Positions 1 to 5,226 of a stretch of DNA of 5,226 bases are shown piece by piece. This stretch comes from JBDKGV01 sp039798005. Lineage in GTDB: Bacteria > Fibrobacterota > Fibrobacteria > UBA5070. How positions within the stretch are numbered: the first letter of the stretch is position 1; every line of letters starts with the position of its first letter. Below the pieces are notes generated by a model. The model ran no database searches and was not told the origin of the DNA. It saw nothing but the letters and a program-made list of their open reading frames with translations. A program made the position numbers and the translations under genes. The stretch covers positions 1-5,226 of the forward strand of contig JBDKGV010000247.1 of NCBI GenBank assembly GCA_039798005.1. The letters run 5' to 3'.

Positions 1-1254
1 ATCGTCGGTACGCACCTTGCGCAAGGCGGCCCAATAGGCGCTGTCGGAAGGATTGGGGGCGTCGGCAAACTTGGCGCGCTGATAGCCTGAAGTGTCGCCA
101 AAGACCTCCTCGGAGGCGGTGTACACGCGACCCACGTACCCTTGCCAGAATCCACTGGGGAGATCGCCCTCGGTCTGACCGAACAGCACGAGGTGCTGGG
201 CATTGCCCTTGGTGATGGTCACGGGGTTTTCCAGCCCCTTTTCGCCGACATACAAGTCGAACTGATGGTCGTCCGATGCCGCCATCGCATTGAGCGAAGT
301 CGTCATGTCCCCGATGGGCATGGACACGCGGGCAAAGCCATCGAAGGCCGTCAGGTCGAATTTCGTGCTTTTGAGCTTCGATGTGTCGCGCCCGGAACTG
401 TTGGTGCCATCGGTGAGGATGCCGGAAAAGAACCGATCGCCCAGATGCTTGAGCAAGGTCGGATCGAGCCAACGCGCGCTGGCCACAAGCGAGGCGGACC
501 CCGCAAGCGGCGTGGCGACATCCAGCTCGCGATTGGTGAGCCCCAAGGAAACCGTTCCGTCGAAGCGGTCGGAGGGAGGGATCAAAGGCTGGTACTGGAT
601 GGCCGAGGCAAGGCCCTGTTCCAAGGGGCCCTTGGACGGGTCGTGCTCGATGCGGATGGATTGCAGGACACGCGGCGAGAGGACGCTGGTGTTGCCGGGA
701 AAGGAGAAGTCCAAGTGCCGCAGGTTGGGAATCGCAAAGGGTCCCAGCAGGTGCACCACGTCGTTGGAGCGCGAGCCGTAAACCGAGACCTCACTGGAAA
801 ATTCCCGGGTGCCACTGACACCGGGCAGGGTGCGCAGGTGCTCCTGCAAGTCAAAGCGCATTCCCGCGATTTCTTCGATGCCGGCGATGGTGCCGGGGAC
901 CTTGGTGCGACGTGAGCCGCTCCCGGCGACGGTGCGATCCTCCAGTCGCGCACCCAAAGGATCGAGACTCACGGAAACGTCAAGGAGGTCTCCCACTTGA
1001 GCCAGTTGCAACGTGGTCGTGCGGTATCCGCCCTTGCGAATCGTCAACTCCTGGCGGCGTGGCACCCTCAACTGGAAGCGGCCTTGATCGTCGCTTCCCC
1101 CAAGGAATTGGGAATCGGGATCGAAGAACCCGACCTTGGCGACGGGCATGTCCGATTGGGCATCCACGACAACACCCACGACGTCGATCTGTTGCGCAGA
1201 CACGTGCGTCGTCAGGGCGAAAAGCAGAAGAAAAAGCGCGGAGGCGGTGCGCAT
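1..1254 (-). CDS. TonB-dependent-receptor-like outer membrane protein, N-terminal 418 residues (3' end beyond window)
   Basis: The frame is open from an ATG at 1254 to the left edge, so the C-terminus is missing. Residues 1-20 form a signal peptide (MRTASALFLLLFALTTHVSA, then QQ), so the product is exported. Residues 23-98 look like a carboxypeptidase-regulatory-like beta-sandwich (VVGVVVDAQSDMPV, then SDDQGRFQLRVP, then KGGYRTTTLQL). Residues 125-222 resemble a TonB-receptor plug (LRTLPGVSG, SEVSVYGSRSNDVVHLLG, VLQSIRIEHDPSKGPLEQG). Residues 233 onward look like the first barrel strands (GTVSLGLTNRELDV, LVASARWLDP). In the family such proteins import or bind ligands at the outer membrane using TonB energy; the ligand here is unknown. 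The usual plug 'LLDG' is HLLGPF here, and I see no TonB box. The ATG shares bases with the ilvE stop (TGATG). No good ribosome binding site lies next to it, so translation is probably coupled to ilvE. A non-transporting outer-membrane protein with the same architecture is possible. Confidence 0.77.
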   Translation of the reverse strand, partial: MRTASALFLLLFALTTHVSAQQIDVVGVVVDAQSDMPVAKVGFFDPDSQFLGGSDDQGRFQLRVPRRQELTIRKGGYRTTTLQLAQVGDLLDVSVSLDPLGARLEDRTVAGSGSRRTKVPGTIAGIEEIAGMRFDLQEHLRTLPGVSGTREFSSEVSVYGSRSNDVVHLLGPFAIPNLRHLDFSFPGNTSVLSPRVLQSIRIEHDPSKGPLEQGLASAIQYQPLIPPSDRFDGTVSLGLTNRELDVATPLAGSASLVASARWLDPTLLKHLGDRFFSGILTDGTNSSGRDTSKLKSTKFDLTAFDGFARVSMPIGDMTTSLNAMAASDDHQFDLYVGEKGLENPVTITKGNAQHLVLFGQTEGDLPSGFWQGYVGRVYTASEEVFGDTSGYQRAKFADAPNPSDSAYWAALRKVRTDD

Positions 1255-2315
1255 CAGACCAGGGTGCTCCAACCCAGTTCGTCGGGGCTCTCACCGTATT
1301 GGATGGCCTGAATGGCGGCTTGCAGGCGCTGGGCGAGCGGGCCGGTCTCGCCGTCCCCCACCATCAGGTTCTCGCCCTTCCAGGCCAGTTCACCGATCGG
1401 CGAAATCACGGCAGCAGTGCCGGTGCCGAAGGCCTCGACCAAGCGTCCCTCACTGCGCGCCTTGACAATTTCCGTCATCGAAATGCGGCGTTCCACCGCA
1501 TTGACGCCCCAATGGCGCAGGATTTCCAGCACGGCCTTGCGCGTGGAACCGCCCAGGATGGTTCCATTGAGTGCCGGGGTCACCACCTCGTCGCCGATCT
1601 GGAAGAACACGTTCATGGTGCCGACTTCCTCGACCCACTCATGTTCGATGGCATCAAGCCAGAGCACTTGGTCGTAGCCCTTCTTCTTGGCCTCGTAGCC
1701 AGCCGACATGCTGGCTGCGTAGTTGGCACCGGACTTGGTGGCACCAAGGCCTCCCGGAGCGGCACGGACCATCTGGTCCTCGACCCAGATCCGCACCGGC
1801 GCCAAACCCTTGGCGTAGTAGCTGCCCACCGGCGAGAGGATGATGAAGAACAGGGCTTCGGAGGCGGGACGAATCCCGAGGAAACTCTCAGTCCCGATCA
1901 AGGTCGGGCGGATGTAGAGCGAACATCCACGCGTGCGGGGAATCCATTCGCGCTCCACGTCCAGAAGCGCCTTCACGCCGTCCATGAACACTTCGTCAGG
2001 AGGTTGCGGCAGGCACAGGCGATTGGCACCGCTGCGCATGCGGTTGGCAAGGAAGGGAAGGTGAAGCAGGCGATCCTTGCCATCGATCCCGTGGAAGGCC
2101 TTCATGCCTTCAAACAGAGCCTGACCATAGTGCAGCACGCAAGCGCCAAGGTCCAGCGGGACCGGGGCGCGTGGGGCGATGCGAGCATCGAACCAGCCTT
2201 TTTCCTCGCTCCAGTTGCAAAGGAAGGCGTGATCCGTGAAGTATTTGCCAAAACCGAGGATGGAATCTTCAGGCTTGGTGGATGGTTGTGTGGTGCGCTC
2301 GATGCGAATGTCCAT
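1254..2315 (-). CDS. ilvE: Branched-chain amino acid aminotransferase (fold-type IV PLP enzyme)
   Basis: Cytoplasmic PLP enzyme that transfers amino groups between glutamate and the keto acids of valine, leucine and isoleucine. The 353 residues match the usual length of the longer BCAT group. Visible motifs: LHYGQALFEGMKAF (61-74), RLCLP (99-103), RPTLIGTESFLG (136-147), GATKSGANYAASM (191-203) with the likely Schiff-base lysine K194, DQVLWLDAIEHEWVEEVGTMN (215-235) with E230 in the position that contacts the PLP ring nitrogen, GGSTRK (255-260), and EAFGTGTAAVISPIG (294-308). These follow the order of class IV aminotransferases and the VEEVGTMN form is typical of BCATs. I chose the ATG at 2315 because AGGAGA lies 5 nt upstream; the frame stays open to an earlier start at 2357, but those 14 residues are not BCAT-like. 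The gene is 75 nt from the preceding small membrane gene and its stop overlaps the next ATG. No T-box or leader peptide is visible. Confidence 0.93.
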   Translation of the reverse strand: MDIRIERTTQPSTKPEDSILGFGKYFTDHAFLCNWSEEKGWFDARIAPRAPVPLDLGACVLHYGQALFEGMKAFHGIDGKDRLLHLPFLANRMRSGANRLCLPQPPDEVFMDGVKALLDVEREWIPRTRGCSLYIRPTLIGTESFLGIRPASEALFFIILSPVGSYYAKGLAPVRIWVEDQMVRAAPGGLGATKSGANYAASMSAGYEAKKKGYDQVLWLDAIEHEWVEEVGTMNVFFQIGDEVVTPALNGTILGGSTRKAVLEILRHWGVNAVERRISMTEIVKARSEGRLVEAFGTGTAAVISPIGELAWKGENLMVGDGETGPLAQRLQAAIQAIQYGESPDELGWSTLV

Positions 2316-2320
2316 GAATG

Positions 2321-2326
2321 TCTCCT
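2321..2326 (-). promoter_or_regulatory. Ribosome binding site of ilvE (AGGAGA)
   Basis: The minus strand reads AGGAGA CATTC ATG, a near-consensus Shine-Dalgarno sequence 5 nt before the ATG at 2315. It decides the ilvE start against the upstream in-frame start at 2357. Confidence 0.85.
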
Positions 2327-2334
2327 GATGCGTC

Positions 2335-2340
2335 ACGATA
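2335..2340 (-). promoter_or_regulatory. Candidate -10 box of ilvE (TATCGT)
   Basis: The minus strand reads CTATCGT, fitting TAnnnT, 19 nt before the ilvE ATG. Initiation 6-8 nt downstream would give a leader of about a dozen bases, just enough to hold the AGGAGA site. No convincing -35 hexamer lies 16-18 nt upstream. The assignment rests mainly on the same CTATC core recurring before two other genes in the window. Confidence 0.35.
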
Positions 2341-2376
2341 GAAAAGCGAAGGACCAAAGCCCTGTAACGTGTGTGT

Positions 2377-2398
2377 CAAGAATACCCCGGTCAGGGGT
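2377..2398 (-). terminator. Weak candidate terminator after the small membrane gene
   Basis: On the minus strand ACCCC-TGACC-GGGGT forms a 5-bp GC-rich hairpin with a 5-nt loop, followed by ATTCTTG. The stop codon of the small membrane gene lies within it. The stem is short and the T-run is interrupted, so it may only attenuate transcription or have no function. Confidence 0.25.
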
Positions 2399-2711
2399 TC
2401 GCGTCCCAGCCGATCCATGCCGCCAAGGCAAAGGGCCAGATCTTCCAGAGAGGCCAAGCGGCGACGCCGAGATAGGCGATCACCCGCAGGAAGGAATGCC
2501 ACCAGCGTGGCAATTCCTTGCGTGCCGTCCCGAAAAAGCCCAAGGTCTCGAACCCAAGCGCCACCAACAGGACGATCGCGGTCAGGATCGCGAAGATCCA
2601 GAAACCGCTGGTCTGGGCGAACTCCGGCTTCCAGTGGAAGGTCCAGACGAACCCCAGGGCGAAGGCCGATTCAAGCAACAGGAGGTACATCCCGCCAAGC
2701 GACCAGGCCAT
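2391..2711 (-). CDS. Small tryptophan-rich membrane protein, unknown function (106 aa)
   Basis: I do not recognise this protein. It is a real-looking hydrophobic frame with about three membrane segments: residues 4-24, 36-60 and 76-102. The loop at 61-72 is basic (GTARKELPRWWH), which places it in the cytoplasm by the positive-inside rule. Eleven of 106 residues are tryptophan (3, 23, 27, 38, 70, 71, 86, 89, 92, 99, 102), many near predicted membrane edges, and the last segment carries a repeated W/P pattern (WPLWKIWPF). Its ATG shares one base with the radical SAM stop (TGATG) and is preceded by GGAGG at 7 nt, so the two genes are almost certainly co-translated. The frame continues upstream of the ATG, but that part is the antisense-type shadow of the radical SAM gene and is not membrane-like. 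The context suggests a membrane partner or anchor for the radical SAM enzyme, but this is inference only. Confidence 0.72.
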   Translation of the reverse strand: MAWSLGGMYLLLLESAFALGFVWTFHWKPEFAQTSGFWIFAILTAIVLLVALGFETLGFFGTARKELPRWWHSFLRVIAYLGVAAWPLWKIWPFALAAWIGWDANP

Positions 2712-3607
2712 CACTCCCCCTCCCCGATGGCACCGGCATCCACACCGGCAAACGCCTCGGCCACCAGGCCCAGACGGCTGCGCACCGTCCCGGCCACGGA
2801 TTCCAACCACTCCAAAGGCAAGGGATGACAGCCACTCTTGGCCGTCTGTCGTGCCACGGTATGGATCTGCACCGACAGGACAGGACCTGCGGCAGCGATC
2901 CGCCCCAAGCGCACAAGCCACGCCTCAAGCTCGGCGGCATCGGGCACCAGGTCGCCGTAGCGATAAAACAGCGTCTGGATGCGAAGCGGATGATGGGCTG
3001 CAGTCCATGTCAGGTTCGACTCGATCTTGTCCAGCGGGACCTTCGAGGCGTTGACCTGGCGGTAGAACTCTTCCGTTCCCGCGTCGAGCTTCCCCCAGAC
3101 CTCACCGTCCAAGCGGCAGAGTTGCGTCAGGCCCTCCTGGACGCGAGGCTTGTCCAGGAGCGTCGCATTGGTGATGAGCACGAGCTTGAAGTGCGCACGC
3201 CCGGCCGCCTTGCGATCCTGCTGAAGGCTTGCAAGGCTGGTGCAAACCTCAGGGAAGGACGGGTCCATCGTGGATTCCCCATCGCCCGAGAGGGCCACGT
3301 CATTGAGGCGAAGGTGCTCCGGTGCCACGCCGGGATAGAGCCGCTGCAGGCGATCCTCCTCCCAGGCATCGAGCAAGGTCTCAAGCTCCGAGACCACACG
3401 CTGCGGTTCGGAGGCGACCCGCTCCCGCTTGACGCGCCGGTCGACTTGGCAATAGGGACAGTCGAAATTGCAGGCCTTGTCGACATTGAGATTCACGCCC
3501 AGCGAGATTCCCCCGGCCCGGCGCGACAGCACCGGATAAGCGTGGATCAGATCTGCGAACCGGTGCGGATGGTTGCTGTACGCCCGAACCAGGGCTTGGT
3601 CTTCCAT
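2711..3607 (-). CDS. Radical SAM protein, unknown substrate (298 aa)
   Basis: A radical SAM enzyme: residues 46-53 read CNFDCPYC, the CxxxCxxC motif whose three cysteines (C46, C50, C53) bind the 4Fe-4S cluster that cleaves S-adenosylmethionine. Before it lies YPVLSRRAGGISLGVNLN (24-41), and after it QVDRR. Other core strands: ALSGDGEST (105-113), equivalent to the SAM-binding GGE region; LVLITNATLL (142-151); and VWGKLDAGTEEFYRQVN (170-186). The KLDAG block and overall layout recall the COG0731-type Fe-S oxidoreductases related to wyosine-synthesis enzymes, but no substrate can be assigned. No additional cluster-binding cysteine set is obvious; C122, C164 and C260 are scattered. The ATG at 3607 was chosen over an in-frame GTG at 3643 because the family begins shortly before the HPHRF/YPV segment and neither start has a Shine-Dalgarno site. 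The stop overlaps the start of the small membrane gene. The preceding gene ends 73 nt upstream. Confidence 0.85.
   Translation of the reverse strand: MEDQALVRAYSNHPHRFADLIHAYPVLSRRAGGISLGVNLNVDKACNFDCPYCQVDRRVKRERVASEPQRVVSELETLLDAWEEDRLQRLYPGVAPEHLRLNDVALSGDGESTMDPSFPEVCTSLASLQQDRKAAGRAHFKLVLITNATLLDKPRVQEGLTQLCRLDGEVWGKLDAGTEEFYRQVNASKVPLDKIESNLTWTAAHHPLRIQTLFYRYGDLVPDAAELEAWLVRLGRIAAAGPVLSVQIHTVARQTAKSGCHPLPLEWLESVAGTVRSRLGLVAEAFAGVDAGAIGEGE
2719..2723 (-). promoter_or_regulatory. Ribosome binding site of the small membrane gene (GGAGG)
   Basis: GGAGG lies 7 nt before the ATG at 2711, inside the last codons of the radical SAM gene. It fixes the start of the 106-residue protein and supports translational coupling. 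Confidence 0.65.
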
Positions 3608-3614
3608 GGATGGA

Positions 3615-3620
3615 AAGATA
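3615..3620 (-). promoter_or_regulatory. Candidate -10 box of the radical SAM gene (TATCTT)
   Basis: The minus strand reads CTATCTT followed by 7 nt and then the ATG at 3607. TATCTT fits TAnnnT, and this distance would place the transcription start at or next to the ATG, giving a leaderless mRNA. That would explain the absence of a Shine-Dalgarno site. No clear -35 element is present. Confidence 0.35.
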
Positions 3621-3632
3621 GGTCCCGCGACC

Positions 3633-3682
3633 GTCCCCGACACGCGGTGGCGGTGCGAATTTCACCGGGGACAGATCCTGTC
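3633..3682 (-). repeat. Nested inverted repeats between the DUF6688 and radical SAM genes
   Basis: Two perfect inverted repeats overlap in the gap. GACAG-ATC-CTGTC (3670-3682) is a tight 5-bp hairpin that includes part of the DUF6688 stop codon. GTCCCCG (3633-3639) and CGGGGAC (3666-3672) form a 7-bp stem around 26 nt, within which GGTG/CACC can also pair. The two main stems share bases 3670-3672, so they cannot both form fully. No T-run follows, so this is not a standard terminator. Confidence 0.45.
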
Positions 3683-4739
3683 AAACCCGGTACTGGCGCG
3701 CGATCAAGGCTTGAGGTTCGGGCTCGACAAGGAAAAGCCAGGCAAGGAAGGCCCATTCCGCAGGCTTCATGGCAAGATGGACCGCATCGCACAGCCAAGC
3801 GGACCGGAACAGGGCGCGATTGGGATCGAGGTGCCTGCCCAAACGGTCGTACGCCTTGCGTCCGAGGGCTTGGAGTTTCGGGAAGCGATGTGCAAGCGAG
3901 GCCTCGAAGGCGTTGGAGACCAGGAGCTGCCGCGAGCACGTGATCGGATCACCGTTGCGCCGGCCCGGTCGCGTGGGGCCGACGACCCGAGCATGTCCCC
4001 GGGCGCCGATGGTGCACAGGAACATGCCACCGCAATCGATCTGACTGCAATCGTACGTCAGTTCGGAGAACGTGTGGGTGTAGGTCTGGGTGAAGGTCAG
4101 GACCAGAGCGTCATAGGGTTGACCGAAAAGGCGCAACAGGGCAAGGGCAAGGGCGATGAAGACGAATCCCCCGCAGGCGATCAGAAGCACCAGACCCAGC
4201 CCTCGCACCATGAGGCCCTTGCGCGCCCAGGCTTGCAGGCCCGCACCGCTCCAGCGCTTGCGCCGCATGGACAGGACCAGGAATCGACTGCGCCGTCGCA
4301 GCATCCACAGGACATTGAGGACCCATGCCACGATTCCCGGCAAGACGAAGTCGGCCCCTTGAACGATGATCAGGGCACACAGCCCGATGCCCACTGTCAA
4401 AGCGCCAAGGAGCAGCAATTCCAGAAGCGGTGGCAGGGACGACTTGCGCAAGGTGAGTACGAGAAAGGCGACGCCTGCGGCCGCCATGGGCGCCTGAAGG
4501 GAGATCGCATGGGCCGCATCGAAGAGCGCGGCGTCGTCTCCACAGCAGCCGTAGCTTCGAGTGCCTTCCTGCGAAAACAGATACAACAGAGGCAGGACGA
4601 GCATGAGCGTGGCATCCAGCAAAAAGACCAGGACCGGGTTCCATTCGGTCCGGTTGCCGGAAATCACCTGAAACCAACGCACCAACGGCGGCGAAAGGAT
4701 CAGGAGGGAAAGCAGGATGGCGAGGAAGGCGAATTCCAT
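3681..4739 (-). CDS. DUF6688-like multi-pass membrane protein with cysteine-rich C-terminal module (352 aa)
   Basis: Function unknown. The N-terminal half is membrane-embedded, with hydrophobic segments near residues 3-24, 34-55, 84-97, 104-127, 130-147 and 181-204. A strongly basic loop (148-180: RRRSR, RRKRW) is probably cytoplasmic. The C-terminal module begins at about 205 and contains LTFTQTYTHTFSELTYDC, then CGGMFLC and GARGHARVV, then SRQLLVSNAFEASL (269-282), and ends with ARQY. From memory this block matches the uncharacterised DUF6688 family (QLLVxNAFE, CGGxxLCT, IARQY); a profile search would settle it. Conserved-looking C231, C236, C242 and H249 could bind metal or form disulfides. 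I chose the ATG at 4739; an in-frame TTG at 4784 lies against the T-run of the ilvC terminator and would add 15 non-hydrophobic residues. No Shine-Dalgarno site precedes the ATG. The gene follows ilvC but is separated from it by a terminator, and precedes the radical SAM gene. Confidence 0.7.
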   Translation of the reverse strand: MEFAFLAILLSLLILSPPLVRWFQVISGNRTEWNPVLVFLLDATLMLVLPLLYLFSQEGTRSYGCCGDDAALFDAAHAISLQAPMAAAGVAFLVLTLRKSSLPPLLELLLLGALTVGIGLCALIIVQGADFVLPGIVAWVLNVLWMLRRRSRFLVLSMRRKRWSGAGLQAWARKGLMVRGLGLVLLIACGGFVFIALALALLRLFGQPYDALVLTFTQTYTHTFSELTYDCSQIDCGGMFLCTIGARGHARVVGPTRPGRRNGDPITCSRQLLVSNAFEASLAHRFPKLQALGRKAYDRLGRHLDPNRALFRSAWLCDAVHLAMKPAEWAFLAWLFLVEPEPQALIARQYRV

Positions 4740-4760
4740 GACAGGAGAAGATAGCCTGTC
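4740..4760 (-). repeat. Inverted repeat abutting the DUF6688 start codon
   Basis: GACAGG and CCTGTC form a perfect 6-bp inverted repeat with a 9-nt spacer that ends directly at the ATG at 4739. The spacer holds the CTATCTT box. It could be an operator across a -10 element or an RNA hairpin next to the start. Chance occurrence cannot be excluded for arms this short. Confidence 0.4.
4748..4753 (-). promoter_or_regulatory. Candidate -10 box of the DUF6688-like gene (TATCTT)
   Basis: CTATCTT on the minus strand is followed by 8 nt and the ATG at 4739, nearly the same arrangement as before the radical SAM gene. It lies downstream of the ilvC terminator, where a new promoter is needed. No -35 consensus is visible. 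Confidence 0.4.
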
Positions 4761-4782
4761 CGGAGGTTCGCGCGAGTGGCGC

Positions 4783-4813
4783 AAAAAAAGCCCCGATCCT
4801 AGCGGAACGGGGC
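4783..4813 (-). terminator. Rho-independent terminator of ilvC
   Basis: On the minus strand GCCCCG pairs with CGGGGC (plus-strand arms 4808-4813 and 4790-4795). An internal T-T mismatch and three further pairs (TCC/GGA) close a GCTA loop, and seven consecutive T residues follow (4789-4783). It lies 46 nt after the ilvC stop and should end that transcript before the DUF6688-like gene. Confidence 0.9.
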
Positions 4814-4859
4814 CATTGGACAGAAATTGTCTGCGACAGATTCCGTCAGGCGCGGAAGA

Positions 4860-5226
4860 TCAGTTGATCTCCTTGGCCTCGAACCACTTCATGTTCTTGC
4901 GCAGCTTCTTGCCGACTTCCTCGATCTGGATGGAACGCTCGGACTTCTGCTTGGCGCGGAAGTCCTTCATGCCGTTCTCATGCACTTCCTTCATCCAGTT
5001 CTTGGCGAAGGTGCCCTTCTGGATGTCGGTCAGGGCCTTCTTCATCGCCTTGCGGGTCGCATCGGTGATGATCTTCGGGCCGGTGGTGTAATCACCGTAC
5101 TCAGCCGTGTTGGAGATCGAGTAGCGCATGTACGACAGGCCGCCCTGGTACATGAGGTCCACGATCAGCTTCACTTCGTGCATGCACTCGAAGTAGGCCA
5201 TCTCGGGAGCGTAGCCGGCGTCGACC
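4860..5226 (-). CDS. ilvC: Ketol-acid reductoisomerase, C-terminal 122 codons (5' end beyond window)
   Basis: The last third of the NADPH- and magnesium-dependent enzyme that isomerises and reduces 2-acetolactate or 2-aceto-2-hydroxybutyrate in valine, leucine and isoleucine synthesis in the cytoplasm. The visible part is the knotted all-helical C-terminal domain: DAGYAPEMAYFECMHEVKL, then IVDLMYQGGLSYMRYSISN, then TAEYGDYTTGPKI. The two glutamates of FECMHE and the second serine of SISN, 21 residues after the second glutamate, correspond to the metal- and substrate-binding E226, E230 and S251 of class I enzymes. The other metal ligands and the NADPH domain lie outside the window. The chain ends soon after the ITDATRKAMKKAL helix and a basic tail, as in the short class I form. 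A strong terminator follows, so ilvC closes its own transcript here; which genes precede it cannot be seen. Confidence 0.95.
   Translation of the reverse strand, partial: VDAGYAPEMAYFECMHEVKLIVDLMYQGGLSYMRYSISNTAEYGDYTTGPKIITDATRKAMKKALTDIQKGTFAKNWMKEVHENGMKDFRAKQKSERSIQIEEVGKKLRKNMKWFEAKEIN

Noticed and set aside
142..915. Plus-strand open frame of 257 codons
   Set aside because: Antisense to the receptor-like gene, whose signal peptide and domain order are convincing.
2374..2379. Perfect TTGACA on the minus strand upstream of ilvE, as a -35 box
   Set aside because: At 16-18 nt spacing the downstream hexamer is TGGTCC-like with no resemblance to a -10, and the TATCGT box is 34 nt away, too far to pair with it.
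912..2828. Plus-strand open frame of 638 codons
   Set aside because: It lies antisense across ilvE, the small membrane gene and the receptor start. Its translation is low-complexity and rich in R, G, P and H with no recognisable domain, typical of a shadow frame in high-GC DNA.
3607..3643. GTG start at 3643 for the radical SAM gene
   Set aside because: There is no Shine-Dalgarno site, the extra 12 residues overlap the inverted-repeat region, and the ATG at 3607 fits the expected family N-terminus. It is not fully excluded.
2369..3943. Plus-strand open frame of 524 codons
   Set aside because: Antisense to the radical SAM gene and part of the DUF6688 gene; composition is arginine/glutamine-rich with no family motif, while the minus-strand proteins are clearly real.
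3573..4754. Plus-strand open frame of 393 codons
   Set aside because: An exact antisense shadow of the multi-pass membrane gene; its Q/D/H/K-rich hydrophilic sequence is what the complement of leucine-rich membrane codons yields.
4739..4784. TTG start at 4784 for the DUF6688-like gene
   Set aside because: It sits immediately against the T-run of the ilvC terminator, has no ribosome binding site and would put a polar arginine-rich stretch before the first membrane helix.
4819..4839. Short overlapping GACA/TGTC inverted repeats between ilvC and its terminator
   Set aside because: Only 4-bp arms with inconsistent spacing; not listed as a feature because chance occurrence is likely.

Overview
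The window is a compact, high-GC stretch (about 60% by eye) of a Gram-negative bacterial chromosome in which every supported gene lies on the minus strand, so the genes read from right to left. An outer-membrane receptor-like protein with a carboxypeptidase-regulatory-like domain in front of a plug-like domain fits the FCB group of bacteria (Bacteroidota, Fibrobacterota and relatives). The high GC makes a Fibrobacterota-type lineage a reasonable guess, but the sequence does not prove it.

In order of transcription: (1) the C-terminal third of ketol-acid reductoisomerase (ilvC), entering from the right edge and closed by a clear rho-independent terminator; (2) a polytopic membrane protein resembling the uncharacterised DUF6688 family, with a cysteine-rich C-terminal module; (3) a radical SAM enzyme of unknown substrate with a CxxxCxxC cluster motif; (4) a 106-residue, tryptophan-rich membrane protein whose start overlaps the radical SAM stop codon; (5) a branched-chain amino acid aminotransferase (ilvE) with a strong ribosome binding site; (6) an outer-membrane TonB-receptor-like protein whose ATG overlaps the ilvE stop and which runs off the left edge.

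ilvC and ilvE serve the same pathway (valine, leucine and isoleucine synthesis) but are separated by three genes of no obvious connection to it. ilvC is a separate transcription unit because of its terminator. The radical SAM gene and the small membrane gene are translationally coupled, as are ilvE and the receptor gene. Each gene preceded by a gap (DUF6688, radical SAM, ilvE) has a CTATC(T/G)T box upstream of its start. In two cases the box sits 7-8 nt from the ATG, the spacing expected of a -10 element driving a leaderless mRNA.

I see no mobile element, CRISPR array, tRNA, rRNA or riboswitch. No convincing new multi-gene system is visible. The least ordinary parts are the DUF6688 cysteine module, the coupled radical SAM/membrane-protein pair and the promoter-like boxes. 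There is no gene-free stretch longer than about 120 bases.
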